Shown: positions 1 to 10,855 of the stretch, piece by piece
Position numbering within the stretch: the first letter of the stretch is position 1
Layout: every line of letters begins with the position of its first letter
Assembly (NCBI RefSeq): GCF_036373705.1
Contig: NC_089850.1
Location: 18,829,256 to 18,893,255, forward strand
Source of the DNA: Amia ocellicauda
Taxonomy: Eukaryota; Chordata; Actinopteri; Amiiformes; Amiidae
Length of the DNA stretch: 64,000 nt
Direction of reading: 5' to 3'
Made by a program: the position numbers and the translations under genes
The notes under the pieces: generated by a model
Told to the model about the DNA's origin: nothing
Databases searched by the model: none
Seen by the model: only the letters and a program-made list of their open reading frames with translations

Positions 1-860
1 GTCCTGTTTGGGCGTATATAGCTTGCCCAGAGGAGGCGTGATTAATAGCACGTACACAGGCACGCATGCGCACTAGGCATGGGGTTATTTCCTCAATATG
101 GCAGTGTATTTATTAAATTTTTAATTACCAAACAGCCTAAGTGGTGCCGCTAAATTACATGCTGTGCGGACTTGCCGGTCGTCCTTAAACCTGCCTGGAG
201 GAACCCGAAAGCACCCATAAGCACCCGGAGGCGCCCAGAGATCACATACTAAAACCTGCTCGGAGGCGCCCGGTGGTGCCCGATGGTACTCGTGGGTTTA
301 AAAACTTGATTTTTATTAACACTTATTAACACTGCCGACATTTCATAAAACTAATTATAAAACATAAATAACTAGTTGTAAACATAGCATAAAACTGAAA
401 TATGACATGAAACGTGAAAGGGCTTTGAAAATTATATAGGCTATATATAGAGGAAAAAATAATGCAACACATCAAAATAAAAACACATATTTCCATATTT
501 GCTCCTTGATACAATCTGGTCTGGTTTTCTTGGGGGTTTCATCATGTTTTTCTGTGTACTAATGGGATTTAAATATTTTAATTATTACAGATAGGCCTAT
601 TGTCCTTGATCCCCTCCGGTCACCTCTCTAGGGTTCACCCGTTTCTTCCGGGAGCCAAGGGACACCAAGTTTTGCAAGGCGACCCTGTGTGCCCTCGAAA
701 GGTTCTGGACAGCGTACATTTTGTTGTCTCAGATTTGCATAGCAGTTAATGCTTATCAAATATAACACGAGTTGCTTGATTAGCTATTTAAATTGGTCTA
801 CCAATGAACAAAAGTGGTGTGTTTTTTTGTGTTGTTCTCATGACATATGATATGTGCATT
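1..860. other. Unassigned AT-rich repeat-like DNA with no recognised gene
   Basis: No open frame here resembles a known protein. Positions 177-261 hold a sequence with GGAGGCGCCC-like short repeats, part of which recurs inverted at 4417-4460 (see that entry). The remainder is AT-rich with runs such as attaattataaaacataaataa. It is probably old repeat sequence at the edge of the LINE that begins near 866. I see nothing else in it. Confidence 0.4.
177..261 (+). repeat. Left copy of an inverted repeat pair (partner 4417-4460)
   Basis: Two blocks, 177-199 and 237-261, match the reverse complement of 4417-4460 almost base for base: GGTCGTCC(T)TAAACCTGCC..GGAG and AGATCACATACTAAAACC.GCTC. The left copy has about 40 extra bases between the blocks, made of short GGAGGCGCCC/AAGCACCC-like units. 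The matching stretch fades outside these bounds. This could be a pair of ends of a non-autonomous element, or two copies of one dispersed repeat in opposite orientation. I do not recognise the family. Confidence 0.55.
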
Positions 861-865
861 CTTAT

Positions 866-2739
866 GAATCGTTCTCCTGAATCGTTTAAAATAGCTGTAA
901 TTAAACCACTTCTTAAGAAATCCAGTGCTGACCCAAACCAACTTAAACACTATCGACCTATCTCGAACCTTCCCTTCCTTTCTAAGGTTCTAGAGAAAGT
1001 AGTTGCAAACCAGTTGCAAGCTTTTTTAACCAATAATCATCTTTATGAAAAAATCAGGCTTCCGTTCCGGCCATAGTACAGAAACGGCCCTGTTAGAAGT
1101 ATTGAATGACGTGATTCAGTCCTCCGACTTAGGGCACACCACCGTTATTATTTTATTAGACTTAAATGCGGCTTTTGACACAATCGACCACAAAATCTTG
1201 ATACACCACTTAGAAATCACAATGTGCTGTCATGGTTTAAATCATATCTGTCAAACAGACTCCAATATGTACAGTTTAACGAGAACCACTCAAATTTAAC
1301 TGAGGTTAAGTACGGAATCCCACAGGGCTCAGTCCTCGGACCTATACTTTTTCATTATACATGCTCCCTTTAGGTGATATCATACGACGACATATTAACT
1401 TTCACAGTTACGCAGACGACACACAATTATATCTGTCAGTAAAGCCTAACAATACCATAGACCTAGAAAAACTAATTTGCTGTCTGTCTGAGATTAAAAC
1501 ATGGATGACAAAAAAATTCTTATCCTTAATTCTGACAAAACAGAAGTCCTAATTTTAGGAGAGAAAAATCTAAATGTTCTTCATGCACTAACAAAACTGA
1601 ATAATGATAACTTTAATTTCTCCCCTAAGGAGATGGCACGAAACCTGGGTGTCATCTGTGATCATAATCTATCCTTTGAATCACACATTCAGAATGTGTC
1701 GAGATCTTCCTTCCTCCAGCTTAGAAATATTGCTAGACGGAGACAATTCCTCTCGTTACAGGACACTGAGGAACTGATACACGCATTTGTTACATCTAGA
1801 TTGGATTATTGTAATGCCATTCTGTCAGGCAGCACAAACAGAGCTATTTCTGCACTTCAGTTAGTCCAAAATGCTGCTGCAAGAATTCTAACTAAAACAA
1901 GAAACATGAACACATCACTCCAGTATTGGCTTCTCTTCACTGGCTGCCCATGCACTACAGGATAGACTTTAAAGTTCTCTTATTAACATTTAAAGCACTT
2001 AAGGAACTGGCACCTCCCTACTTAAAAGATCTCCTTATCGAATACACTCCAGGTCGGCCATTGAGATCACAGGAAGCCGATTACATAGTGCTCCCTAAAA
2101 TACACAAGAAAAGCGCAGGTGGTCGAGCATTCAGTTATAGGGCCCCGAAGCTGCGGAACGATCTTCCAGCCAATGTAAGAGATGCCCCCTCTGTCTTAGC
2201 CTTTAAATCACGTCTGAAGACTCATCTGTTTAGTCTCTTTAGGCACAACCCATCCCAGAAGCACCTCACCACGGAGGGTCAACGGGGCATCCACACCCAA
2301 GGTCTGACGAGCCATCGCAACCCAAAGTCTGATGGTCCAATCCCCCCACCCCCGATGGCCAGCGAGAGGCCTCCTCCAGAGGGAAGAGCACAGCCAGCAG
2401 CACCGATAAAGAACTTTCTGATCTCCTTGCTGCTGTAATAACCATACTGCCTGGAGGGGAGGCAACCATTAGGCCTAGACCCCCAGAGATTCATTTTCTC
2501 CTACATGCCATCCATAGGAGTTTTCTTGTTTTTCTCTCCTCTGTGCCTAAATGGTTTATTTACTTAAATGTTCACTCACTTTATTCTAGATCATGTAAAA
2601 TGTTTTACAGGTCTATATTTTATTGTATTGTAATTTTGCTGTACATTTGTTGTATGTTTTCCAGTCTGTAAAGCTCTGTGGCTACCCTGCGAAGGGCGCT
2701 ATATGAATAAAAATTGATTGATTGATTGATTGATTGATT
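866..2739 (+). mobile_element. 5'-truncated L2-type LINE (non-LTR retrotransposon)
   Basis: The fragment begins inside the reverse transcriptase and runs to a typical LINE 3' end. That end is GGCGCTATATGAATAAA followed by a (TTGA)n tail at 2714-2739. Seen in three frames are RT landmarks: a PLLKKSS..HYRPISNLPF block, AAFDTIDH near 1170-1190, [10 protein letters not shown] near 1315-1340 and the catalytic YADD near 1410. A C-terminal block with LDYCNAIL and APPYLKDLL follows. The order of motifs and the tail fit the L2/CR1 group, with L2 favoured by the 3' end. Frameshifts and internal loss make it inactive. The truncated 5' end fits aborted reverse transcription. Confidence 0.85.
880..2438 (+). 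pseudogene. Decayed LINE ORF2 (reverse transcriptase) remnant
   Basis: The remnant is read in pieces in different frames: about 880-1075, 1045-1240, 1250-1360, 1370-1550, 1500-1925 and 1926-2270. At least four frame changes separate RT motifs that would be contiguous in an active element. The endonuclease domain expected upstream is missing. YADD, the metal-binding RT signature, is still readable. The last part, to about 2250, is the C-terminal domain after the RT palm. The product would have reverse-transcribed its own RNA at a nicked target; it cannot be made from this copy. Confidence 0.8.
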
Positions 2740-4255
2740 ATCTACATTACTTCGCATACATTCTAGATTGTGAAATGTATTTCACAGATATTTGCATTAA
2801 CTGTTATTTAATGCTTGCATGTTGCAGGCGTGAGACTGTAGATAGTAGCCTATCTCATGCTCCTCTCTGTACCCAAGTTATACCACCAAGTCTTCCATGC
2901 TTCTCCTGTAGTACTAGTGTAGTCAAGCCTTTCCAGATTCCTGCACAGTACTATCCGTGTTGAAGAAAGGTCTGGGGAGGGGGTGGGATCGATTGTGCCA
3001 AACCCCTAAATTCCCCCAAGTTCAAAATATTATCCCCCAACATTTCCCCCATACAAATGTTGCCCCCAAATTTCCCCCTGGCCTCTCAAAAATCCCACAA
3101 ATTTGGGGGAAAATCCCCCGATCTGGCAACAGTGGCTCTCGCACAAACACACAGAGCAGCCCAGCCCAGCATGCTCGGGTATGGGCGTGTTTGGTATCCT
3201 TGGAAAGCTACAGCTCTGCCCTGTAAGACTGACCGATCCGCTGGCCAATGAGGGACAGGATTCGGGTAACAGAGCATGGAGTGCGGCCCCCCTCTCTCCT
3301 CACATTCGCATTTCTTACAGGGCCGGTAGCTCAGCACTGTTTATACAGAAATGGCTGTAACTAGGCTCTTTCGAAAGCTAGAGACCTGCAGTTTTCGGGT
3401 GTGACAGCTTTGAGCACCTATGGGAGACAGGATTAGAGTAATGTGACGTAGAACGCTCGTACCGCCCCCGGGGCGATTTGCAAAGGGCGGACCCCAAAGA
3501 CTGCAATTATAACACCCTGCGATCACCTCCATGCATTCTGCCCCAAAAAGGGTGGCCATTACAGGTACGAGCAGGTGGGTTGTACACGCATTTTCGATGC
3601 TTGTTTTGGGTCGGAAAAACGTATTTTAATGCCTTCCCAATCGGCGAATCTCTCAAGAAAATACATCGCCAATGGAGGTGAATTGACTCGCTTTTTGCGA
3701 TGCGACCCCTGACAAAATGTTCGCTATATGTATTTATGTCATGGGTGGTCTTGTGACAACGTTCTCCCTCTATACGCCCCCACAGGGCAGGCTTGGACCA
3801 GGATCTCGGGACACCCACCACAGACACAAGGAATTGCAGTAATCACAGGTTTACTGATTACACACACACAGGGTGAGAAGTCTGCGTGATTACTTAACAT
3901 ATAACAAGTCTACTAAAATAATTGTTTATTTTCCCAGTCAAGTTAATGTGCAAAGACAGAATAGGGTTCACTCCTGGACGTTATTAATCAGTATCCTGGC
4001 TTGTGAATGTGATTAAACAGTTAAACAGTGCAAAGTATTTTGAAAAAACAAACCCACAATATTAATATAAAGGAAACCACACATACTACTCCTACTAAGA
4101 AGAAGAAGAAGACGAAGAAAAGAAAATAATTAGGCCTAACAGATCATAGACCGTACATGATACTATGTATACATGATTGTTATTATTACCATTAATTCAT
4201 ATATGGTGCACCGCTTACCCCCGTAAATGATATATACAGCAACAGCACAGGGGGG
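2740..4255. other. Intergenic DNA with C-rich stretch, no gene recognised
   Basis: No coding region is recognised. From 3000 to 3120 there is a run of CCCCCAA/AAATTT/GGGGGAAAA blocks with partial dyad symmetry (CCCCAAATTT near 3065 and AAATTTGGGG near 3099). From 3120 to 3860 the sequence is moderately GC-rich with many CpGs and looks like an old repeat or LTR-like piece. I could not find paired ends or a primer-binding site. From 3860 to 4250 it is AT-rich, with a short (GAA)n patch near 4100. Confidence 0.4.
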
Positions 4256-4274
4256 ATATTATTATTATTATTAT

Positions 4275-4351
<77 letters not shown>

Positions 4352-4352
4352 T
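4256..4352. repeat. Trinucleotide microsatellite (ATT)n then (AGT)n
   Basis: About six ATT units pass directly into about 25 uninterrupted AGT units. The minus strand reads as a long run of tyrosine codons, which is a by-product of the repeat and not a protein. It is long and pure enough to be polymorphic between individuals. Confidence 0.97.
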
Positions 4353-4416
4353 TCCAATACTATACGGGCTCTGATTGCATTGTGTGTTGTCAGACTACAT
4401 TTGAGTACAGTGTACG

Positions 4417-4460
4417 GAGCGGGTTTTAGTATGTGATCTCCGGGCAGGTTTAGGACGACC
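4417..4460 (-). repeat. Right copy of an inverted repeat pair (partner 177-261)
   Basis: The reverse complement of this stretch aligns to 177-199 plus 237-261 with few mismatches and without the 40-base insertion seen in the left copy. Between the two copies lie the L2-type LINE and the AGT microsatellite. If the pair were the ends of one element, that element would span about 4.3 kb and the LINE would be a later insertion; this is inference only. Confidence 0.55.
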
Positions 4461-4814
4461 TGCATAGTGATTCAGATGTGGCGCCCTTGAGTAAATGAGT
4501 CTTGAGTACTGCTAGTTACTGCCGATTTAAACATCACATGGTTTCGATCAAACATACAGGCCTAACGAAGCGGCCTAACGTCGACGTACACTAGCGCGTC
4601 GCCCCCAACTCGTCCATCCCGGGCCGCATTTCCCTGTCAATCGACGATATAGCACATCCAATCACATGCTAGCTCTCATAACATTATTACAATCAGTCAC
4701 AGGAGATCATAAACATTACAGTACCGGCTCACCACCAAGTCCCGCCGTCCGAGTTGGGCCGTTTTTTGCGCAGGGGCGCGGCGTGCGGCGTGCATCTCAA
4801 CGGCCGCACAATGG

Positions 4815-4875
4815 AGGGACGTCACAGCAGCGCTCCATCATAATGCCGGAGCGACGTCATGCTGTGACGTGGTCG
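4815..4875. promoter_or_regulatory. Cluster of CRE-like TGACG motifs in CpG-rich DNA
   Basis: Three CREB/ATF-type cores fall within about 55 bp: GACGTCAC near 4819, GACGTCAT near 4853 and TGTGACGTGG near 4864. They sit in a CpG-rich patch (4740-4875) that stands out from the AT-rich flanks. They lie some 300-550 bp upstream of the probable first exon of EXTL3, so they could be proximal regulatory sites of that gene. Binding is inferred from motif matches only. Confidence 0.4.
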
Positions 4876-5090
4876 TGCCTGCACCAAGGCTATGCATGTA
4901 TTTATGTATTTATTTATTTTATTTACTTGCTTATGCATTGATTTACAGTATTTTTTTGATTTCGTATCTGTTTATTAGACGTGCAAAGCACACTTATATA
5001 AACCGAATGGTCACATCACCCCGGGGGATAAAACTAATGACACAAACTTGTGTTTGTGTCATTAGTCTTATCTAATTATTATTATTACTA
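4876..5090. other. AT-rich spacer with a 15-bp hairpin
   Basis: This is mostly TTTATTTA-type simple sequence. At 5033-5066 there is a perfect 15-bp inverted repeat (arms 5033-5047 and 5052-5066, loop of 4). Nothing else is recognisable. Confidence 0.5.
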
Positions 5091-5409
5091 GTATTATAGT
5101 ACTTTCTCCAGAAAATACCTGTCCCTGCCCTCCAGGGGGAGCCGCTCTTCCTCACAAGGCATCAGCGCCTCTACCCACAATGCAACGGCAGGGAGCTCTT
5201 GCCCAAACTAGCCCTCCTCTAACAATGCAGCCTCCTCACTCTGTCCACAGACTCGGCGAGAATCGCTGTCGCCAGATTTAACCACACCGAGGGGGCAATG
5301 CATTGAAAGGCAAACAACACACACACACCCGGATTTGGACTCGGCACCGAACCGGCCTGTTGCAGACCCGGAAGAGCGGCCGTGTGGGGATATCTGCAGG
5401 GAAACACCG
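5091..5409 (+). promoter_or_regulatory. EXTL3: Probable EXTL3 promoter and non-coding first exon
   Basis: A GC- and CpG-richer block ends in a strong splice donor, ACCG then GTGAGT at 5410-5415. A CCCACAATGCAACGG match to the ZNF143/THAP11-type motif lies at 5174-5188. No long open frame is present, as expected for a 5' UTR exon. Mammalian EXTL3 also has non-coding first exons far upstream of the coding exon. The next plausible acceptor in the same orientation is at 24651-24652. The transcription start and the exon 5' limit are not visible from sequence; assignment is by position, donor and base composition. Confidence 0.45.
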
Positions 5410-5511
5410 GTGAGTGCGACTGATCTCGGCTGGGACTGTGTCGGTGTCAGTGTGGGAATTGGCCGGTGATCTGGCCCTCTGCCCCCCAGTTGTGTGGAGA
5501 TGTATGCACGG

Positions 5512-5547
5512 GTATGTATGTATGTATGTATGTATGTATGTATGTGT
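5512..5547. repeat. (TATG)n microsatellite
   Basis: About nine consecutive TATG units lie roughly 100 bp after the probable EXTL3 exon 1 donor. Confidence 0.95.
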
Positions 5548-7371
5548 GCTATACTATAGCGTGCATTGCAAAATAACTACACGTATGAATGTTGTTTGCG
5601 GCTCATTGTGGGTTTCTGCTCCGGGCACTGGGATCGCATTGGGGATGTGAGCCCGTTTTCCTGCCCTCCTCCCCCGGCAGTTGTCCGGCTTGTTTATCTA
5701 GATGTACGTGTTTGCAGCTGCATGCCTGAGCCTCCATTGCCAGCTATGTGAGTGTTGCAAAGGGGCCATATTAGGCGCACAGTACAGTGCTGTGGACCCC
5801 CGCGATGCTACTTTTGAAGGGTTTTAATGTGCAAGCCCTGGGCGTGATTGGGCCGATAATAAAAGACCGTTCTGGGGGTCGATTGTGAGATCGGTCTGGG
5901 GGTGGCAGCCCCTCAAAGGGTTAAGCGTCAATAGCCGGGAAAGAGCGCTGTTTGATTGCATGACACAGGGCTGGTATGAAATGCGAAATATGCACAGCAG
6001 CCACCAGCTCGGTGACGCTGTATAGACACGATTTTAATGCCATAACTGGGATGGAGATCCTAGGACAGATTTTCCTACATAGGAGATGCAATTAGTGTCC
6101 CGACAATGGGAAACCGGGACGATGATTGACAGGTAAATATAAAAGCATATATAGTTGTTTGTTTGCAGTCGGTTAATTAAAAGACTACGTGCTCTGTGCG
6201 ACTGTGTTGTTACCTCCGCCCCCCCCTAGAGATTTATGATTTCTCCCCATTATATCTTGTGCTCAGGTACATCTGAAGTCATGAATTTCACTCTTTGCCT
6301 TTACCTCGGAATGGCTTATTGAATAATCTATCCCATTATATTCTAATATAAGTTGTATTTTTTAAATCTCATTTCAGAATTTGTGTGTATATTTCTATAT
6401 ATAGACATATATGTATACGGTATAAGAGTTGATACCAAATTAAACTATCACAATTATATAACGTATTCCCTTCTGCTTCTGCTCCTGATTGTATTTTTAG
6501 CTACTGTATTTATTGATCCATGACCCAAGTTAAGACAGTGTGGGTGACAGTTCAAATTCCTACAGCTGTGCTGGTGAAGAGTGAAAAGTGTGACTAGATA
6601 GTTGAAAGGCTACAGACTGAATGAGTACATATCTGTACAGAGCTGGTTTCTTTGATCTGGAACCATTCCTAACTCGGGGGAACGGGAAGCAAGTTATTAT
6701 ATTTTGCAGTAGTGTCCTTTGACCAGTGCAAGATAGCAGCGAGATTGTATTATAGTTTATGCAGTCCAGTTCGGCCCAGTTTGACCTGTACTGTGCAGCA
6801 TTGGAACCAGGGGCCGGTACACCGGTCCGTGTGAGGGAAGCCTGGGACACTTCGCAGGGATCGTTTGGGAATTGCCCGTGTGACTATCGAGGAAGGTTCA
6901 TGTTTAGTGACGGACCGGGTTGGAGTTTGCTGCCCTGACCCCTCTGTCCAAGGTGTAAGTGTAAGTCTTGCATAGGATAGTAAGGGTGCTTTGATTTCTG
7001 CTGAATTTCACAATAAATAGACACAGACATGTGAACACAAAGGCTCAGTAATTAACCTGGAATTAATTTCCGTTAAAACCAGCCTTTGATGGGAGTTTTT
7101 GTGTAAAAGCTGCTTTATTATACCAGGAGAAATGATGGCGTGCCCCAGATTAAAAGCAGAATTGCAATCCTTGTTTATTGCTGTGGTTTCATTGCAGCAT
7201 GCAGCCTGATTATAAGTGAAAACTCAGCATGGCACAAATTTACAAACTTATGAAAAATTTAACATCACATGCCTTTAGCTACAGATACTAGAATTTAATT
7301 AAAGGCCTTTGAGCTTTAGAACCAGAAGCTATGGAAATCTACATGTCACAGTTGGTTTGCATATACACACG

Positions 7372-7373
<2 letters not shown>

Positions 7374-7405
<32 letters not shown>
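7374..7405. repeat. (CA)n microsatellite
   Basis: About 16 uninterrupted CA dinucleotides lie in the first EXTL3 intron. Confidence 0.95.
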
Positions 7406-7407
<2 letters not shown>

Positions 7408-9646
7408 TAGATGTAAGATCCCTGTCTACAGAAATTGTAGCAATATGGAATGTATTCATTTCTGTTCACAATGCACCAAATAGTATATCGGCATCTGAAA
7501 GAGATTAGAAAAGCACAACAGGACTGATACCTGCATCAAGAGAGGTTCCATATTAGTACAGGTCAAATACAAAACTAAGAAAAAACCTGCACACAGTCAT
7601 TTGCAAATCTCAGTATGTATTATTTTTGAAGATGGCTAATGGTTATGACCAAAGACCTGTTTCAGAACAGGCCAGCAAATAAAAAGAAACCGCTCTTTTT
7701 TTTGGCAACGATAATCCAGGTGTATCTCATCTCATCACACCCGAATCTTAATGATCAGCCCCAAGAAACCTGCAGTCAAGAAAGTTAAATTCTCTATACG
7801 TTTATTCAGAGCTAACAGACAGATATTTAAAAGCAGTGCAACAGATTCACTATCAGTGCAGCTGATAAGACTTAATGATCAGTCCTCTCCTATAAAGCCT
7901 AGAAACACTTCCAGGGATAGGATCAATGATTGTTATAGTTTACTTTTTTGAACTGGAACAAATTAGATTAAGGATATTCAATCAAGGTGTTTGTAACTGG
8001 ACTGTACACTATTATTACAGTAAATACTATGATTTTGTATTTGTTTTACATGAAATCACACTTAACTCAAGTATGAAAAGGGGGTGAATGTATAGCAGAA
8101 ACCACAAAGCCACACTGTGTAACACAAAGCTGGGCCTCTGGGAAAACTTCTGGACCTCACAGTATTGTTCTTGGAACGCCGAGCTGCAGGCCGGGGACCG
8201 ACTGAACGGCCTCCTCATCTGAAACCCGTCACACATCTGTAGTACGTCCGGACTTCCTCGGCACTTAACAGCCGTGGGAGACTCATGCTGCTGGAAACCC
8301 TAAGAATCAGAGCAGGAGCAACCGTTAAAGGCTCCAGGGGAAAGGAGGAGGAGTGTGTGTGTGTGAGAAAGTTTTAAGGGTGGAGGATGTTGTTGGGAAG
8401 AGCCAGCACTGGAGTGAGTGAGAGGGTATGATTGTGATTGCTTGATCTGTAGAATGCCTGGCTGATAAAACAGGGTGTGAACTAACTGCCTGTGCAGTCG
8501 CACCTTTTTTCAGATTATTTTGTTTCTTTACCATCTGGTTTGTTTCTCTAACTTCATAATTATTTTGTCCTCATCTGCTATGAGAGCTGTCTGATTGGTT
8601 CTGCCTATCAGTTATTATTCTTAAGACTGGCTCCCGTATAGCTGGTGGCCAGGACGTTTTTTCCAGGGAGACCAAAATCTGTTTCACGAATGGATTTAGT
8701 CTGACTGTTGCGGTGGCATTTTTTCATGGAGGGTATGGAATGACACCGCCTGAGATAATTTACACTAATTAAACTGCAAGAGGTGGTGTTGATTTCTCAG
8801 CGCTGCGGGATAGGCGTGAGTAATACTGATTGACCTGGCAAGAGAGGATAGATGGATTAGGAAGACAAGACACCTGTAGTTTGTTGTTACTAAGAGCTTC
8901 AAATTCATATTTCTGCATTTTAAATACTCCCCAACAACAAACGAAAGCCTCACTACATACAGTTGCAGAATTGTATCCACGCTTTGGATTTTTCTCCGCT
9001 CTGTATTCCAGTGGGGGTGGGGATTGCAGCCTATATCTGTATACAAACTGCATGCCTATGTGCCCATAGGCATTTGCATGTTTTGTACACCAAAGAGTTC
9101 TCTTCGTGAGCACTCTTGACATGTGACATGCACAAAGCAAAACGCTGTCTGAAAGAACACGCACTCTCATATCTAATTCCATCAGCTTATCTGATGTGAA
9201 TAAAAAATACACTGATCCTCTTTGGCTGGAGTCCCTTCTTCCATCACAGTGGACAATAACAGGTTTGGGACAGACCCCTCCAGCCATCCTCGTTGCTAGG
9301 TATTGTCAAACTACAGTGCAGCAGGCTAGGCTTGTATCATTTAACTGGTAAAAAGGCGTGGGGAAAGCATTACCAAAGAGAGAAGAGCCAACTGTTTTTA
9401 TTTTGTATTGCCCTGTTCGCAAAACAACAGTTTTAGCAATATCCCCCATTTCCATTGCTGAATGAAAAACCAGTCCTACAGTGAGGGGAAAAAAGTATTT
9501 GATCCCCTGCTGATTTTGTACGTTTGCCCACTGACAAAGAAATGATCAGTCTATAATCTATAAAAAAATCCAGAAAAACGCATTTCAAAAAAGTTATAAA
9601 TTGATTTGCATGTTAATGAGGGAAATAAGTATTTGACCCCTTCGAC

Positions 9647-10486
9647 TTAGTACTTGGTGGCAAAACCCTTGTTGGCAATCACAGAGGTCAGACGTTTCTT
9701 GTAGTTGGCCACCAGATTTGCACACATCTCAGGAGGGATTTTGTACCACTCCTCTTTGCATATCCTCTCCAAGTCATTAAGGTCTCGAGGCTGACGTTTG
9801 GCAACTCGAACCTTCAGCTCCCTCCACAGATTTTCTATGGGATTAAGGTCTGGAGACTGGCTAGGCCACTTCAGGACCTTAATGTGCTTCTTCTTGAGCC
9901 ACTCCTTTGTTGCCTTGGCTGTGTGTTTTGGGTCATTGTCATGCTGGAATACCCATCCACGACCCATTTTCAATGCCCTGGCTGAGGGAAGGAGGTTCTC
10001 ACCCAAGATTTGACGGTACATGGCCCCGTCCATCGACCCTTTGATGCGGTGCAGTTGTCCTGTCCCCTTAGCAGAAAAACACCCCCAAAGCATAATGTTT
10101 CCACCTCCATGTTTGACGGTGGGGATGGTGTTCTTGGGGTCATTCCTCCTCCTCCAAACACGGCGAGTTGAGTTGAGTTGATGCCAAAGAGCTCGATTTT
10201 GGTCTCATCTGACCACAACACTTTCACCCAGTTCTCCTCTGAATCATTCAGATGTTCATTGGCAAACTTCAGACAGGCCTGTACATGTGCTTTCTTGAGC
10301 AGGGGGACCTTGCGGGCGCTGCAGGATTTCAGTTATTTTGCGTTTCTTCCATTTGTGAATAATCCCACCAACTGTTGTCACCTTCTCACCAAGCTGCTTG
10401 GCGATGGTCTTGTAGCCCATTCCAGCCTTGTGTAGGTCTACAATCTTGTCCCTGACATCCTTGGACAGCTCTTTGGTCTTGGCCAT
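9647..10486 (-). pseudogene. Tc1-like transposase remnant
   Basis: The likely start is the ATG at 10486-10484 (MAKTKELS). An N-terminal paired-type helix-turn-helix follows, with [14 protein letters not shown]. The catalytic domain shows [11 protein letters not shown] (first Asp), [12 protein letters not shown] (second Asp) and [11 protein letters not shown] (Glu), the DDE triad of the family. These parts lie in three overlapping frames (10486-10256, 10227-9970 and 10093-9647), so at least two frameshifts prevent a full protein. Intact Tc1-like transposases have about 340 residues. The last codons before the stop are ..FATKY. Confidence 0.9.
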
Positions 10487-10530
10487 GGTGGAGAGTTTGG
10501 AATCTGATTGATTGATTGCTTCTGTGGACA

Positions 10531-10623
10531 GGTGTCTTTTATACAGGTAACGAGCTGAGATTAGGAGCACTCCCTTTAAGAGAGTGCTCCTAATCTCAGC
10601 TCGTTACCTGTGTAAAAGACACC
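10531..10623. repeat. Large palindrome inside the Tc1-like element
   Basis: Two 42-base arms (10531-10572 and 10582-10623) are inverted repeats with a single mismatch and a 9-base spacer. They lie just upstream of the transposase start. If transcribed they would fold into a very stable hairpin. It may be a standard part of this transposon family. Confidence 0.85.
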
Positions 10624-10855
10624 TGGGAGCCAGAAATCTTGCTGATTGATAGGGGATCAAATACTTATTTCCCTCATTAACATGCAAATCAATTTATAAC
10701 TTTTTTGAAATGCGTTTTTCTGGATTTTTTTGTTGTTATTCTGTCTCTCACTGTTAAAATACACCTACCATTAAAATTATAGACTGATCATTTCTTTGTC
10801 AGTGGGCAAACGTACAAAATCAGCAGGGGATCAAATACTTTTTTCCCTCACTGTA

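Larger units (their letters stand above)
5410..9476. other. EXTL3 intron 1, proximal part
   Basis: This is non-coding. It contains a (TATG)n microsatellite at 5512-5547 and a (CA)n microsatellite at 7374-7405. No transposon, RNA gene or convincing open frame is recognised. The stretch just after the donor (5410-5960) is still fairly GC-rich and could hold further promoter sequence. Confidence 0.5.
9479..10853 (-). mobile_element. Tc1-like DNA transposon (full length, inactive)
   Basis: The element is bounded by TA target duplications at 9477-9478 and 10854-10855. Its long terminal inverted repeats start CAGTGAGGG and carry matching blocks (for example ATCAGCAGGGGATC and GTACGTTTGCCCACTGAC on opposite strands). 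The inverted repeats are about 180-200 bp; the left one lacks some 40 bases present in the right one. Inside is a Tc1/mariner-family transposase on the minus strand, broken by frameshifts. Between the right repeat and the gene is a 42-bp arm hairpin (10531-10623). Such elements move by cut-and-paste into TA sites. This copy lies in EXTL3 intron 1, and a partial copy of the same family is at 35626-35985. Confidence 0.95.

Noticed and set aside
3318..3375. tRNA-like A box (GGTAGCTCAGC)
   Set aside because: No B box at proper distance and no cloverleaf; a chance match or a very old SINE piece.
4274..4465. Minus-strand open frame with a long tyrosine run
   Set aside because: It is the translation of the AGT microsatellite; it has no homologous domain and no gene context.
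8769..9287. 172-residue minus-strand open frame
   Set aside because: No known domain, ordinary intronic composition, no splice or start context; open by chance.
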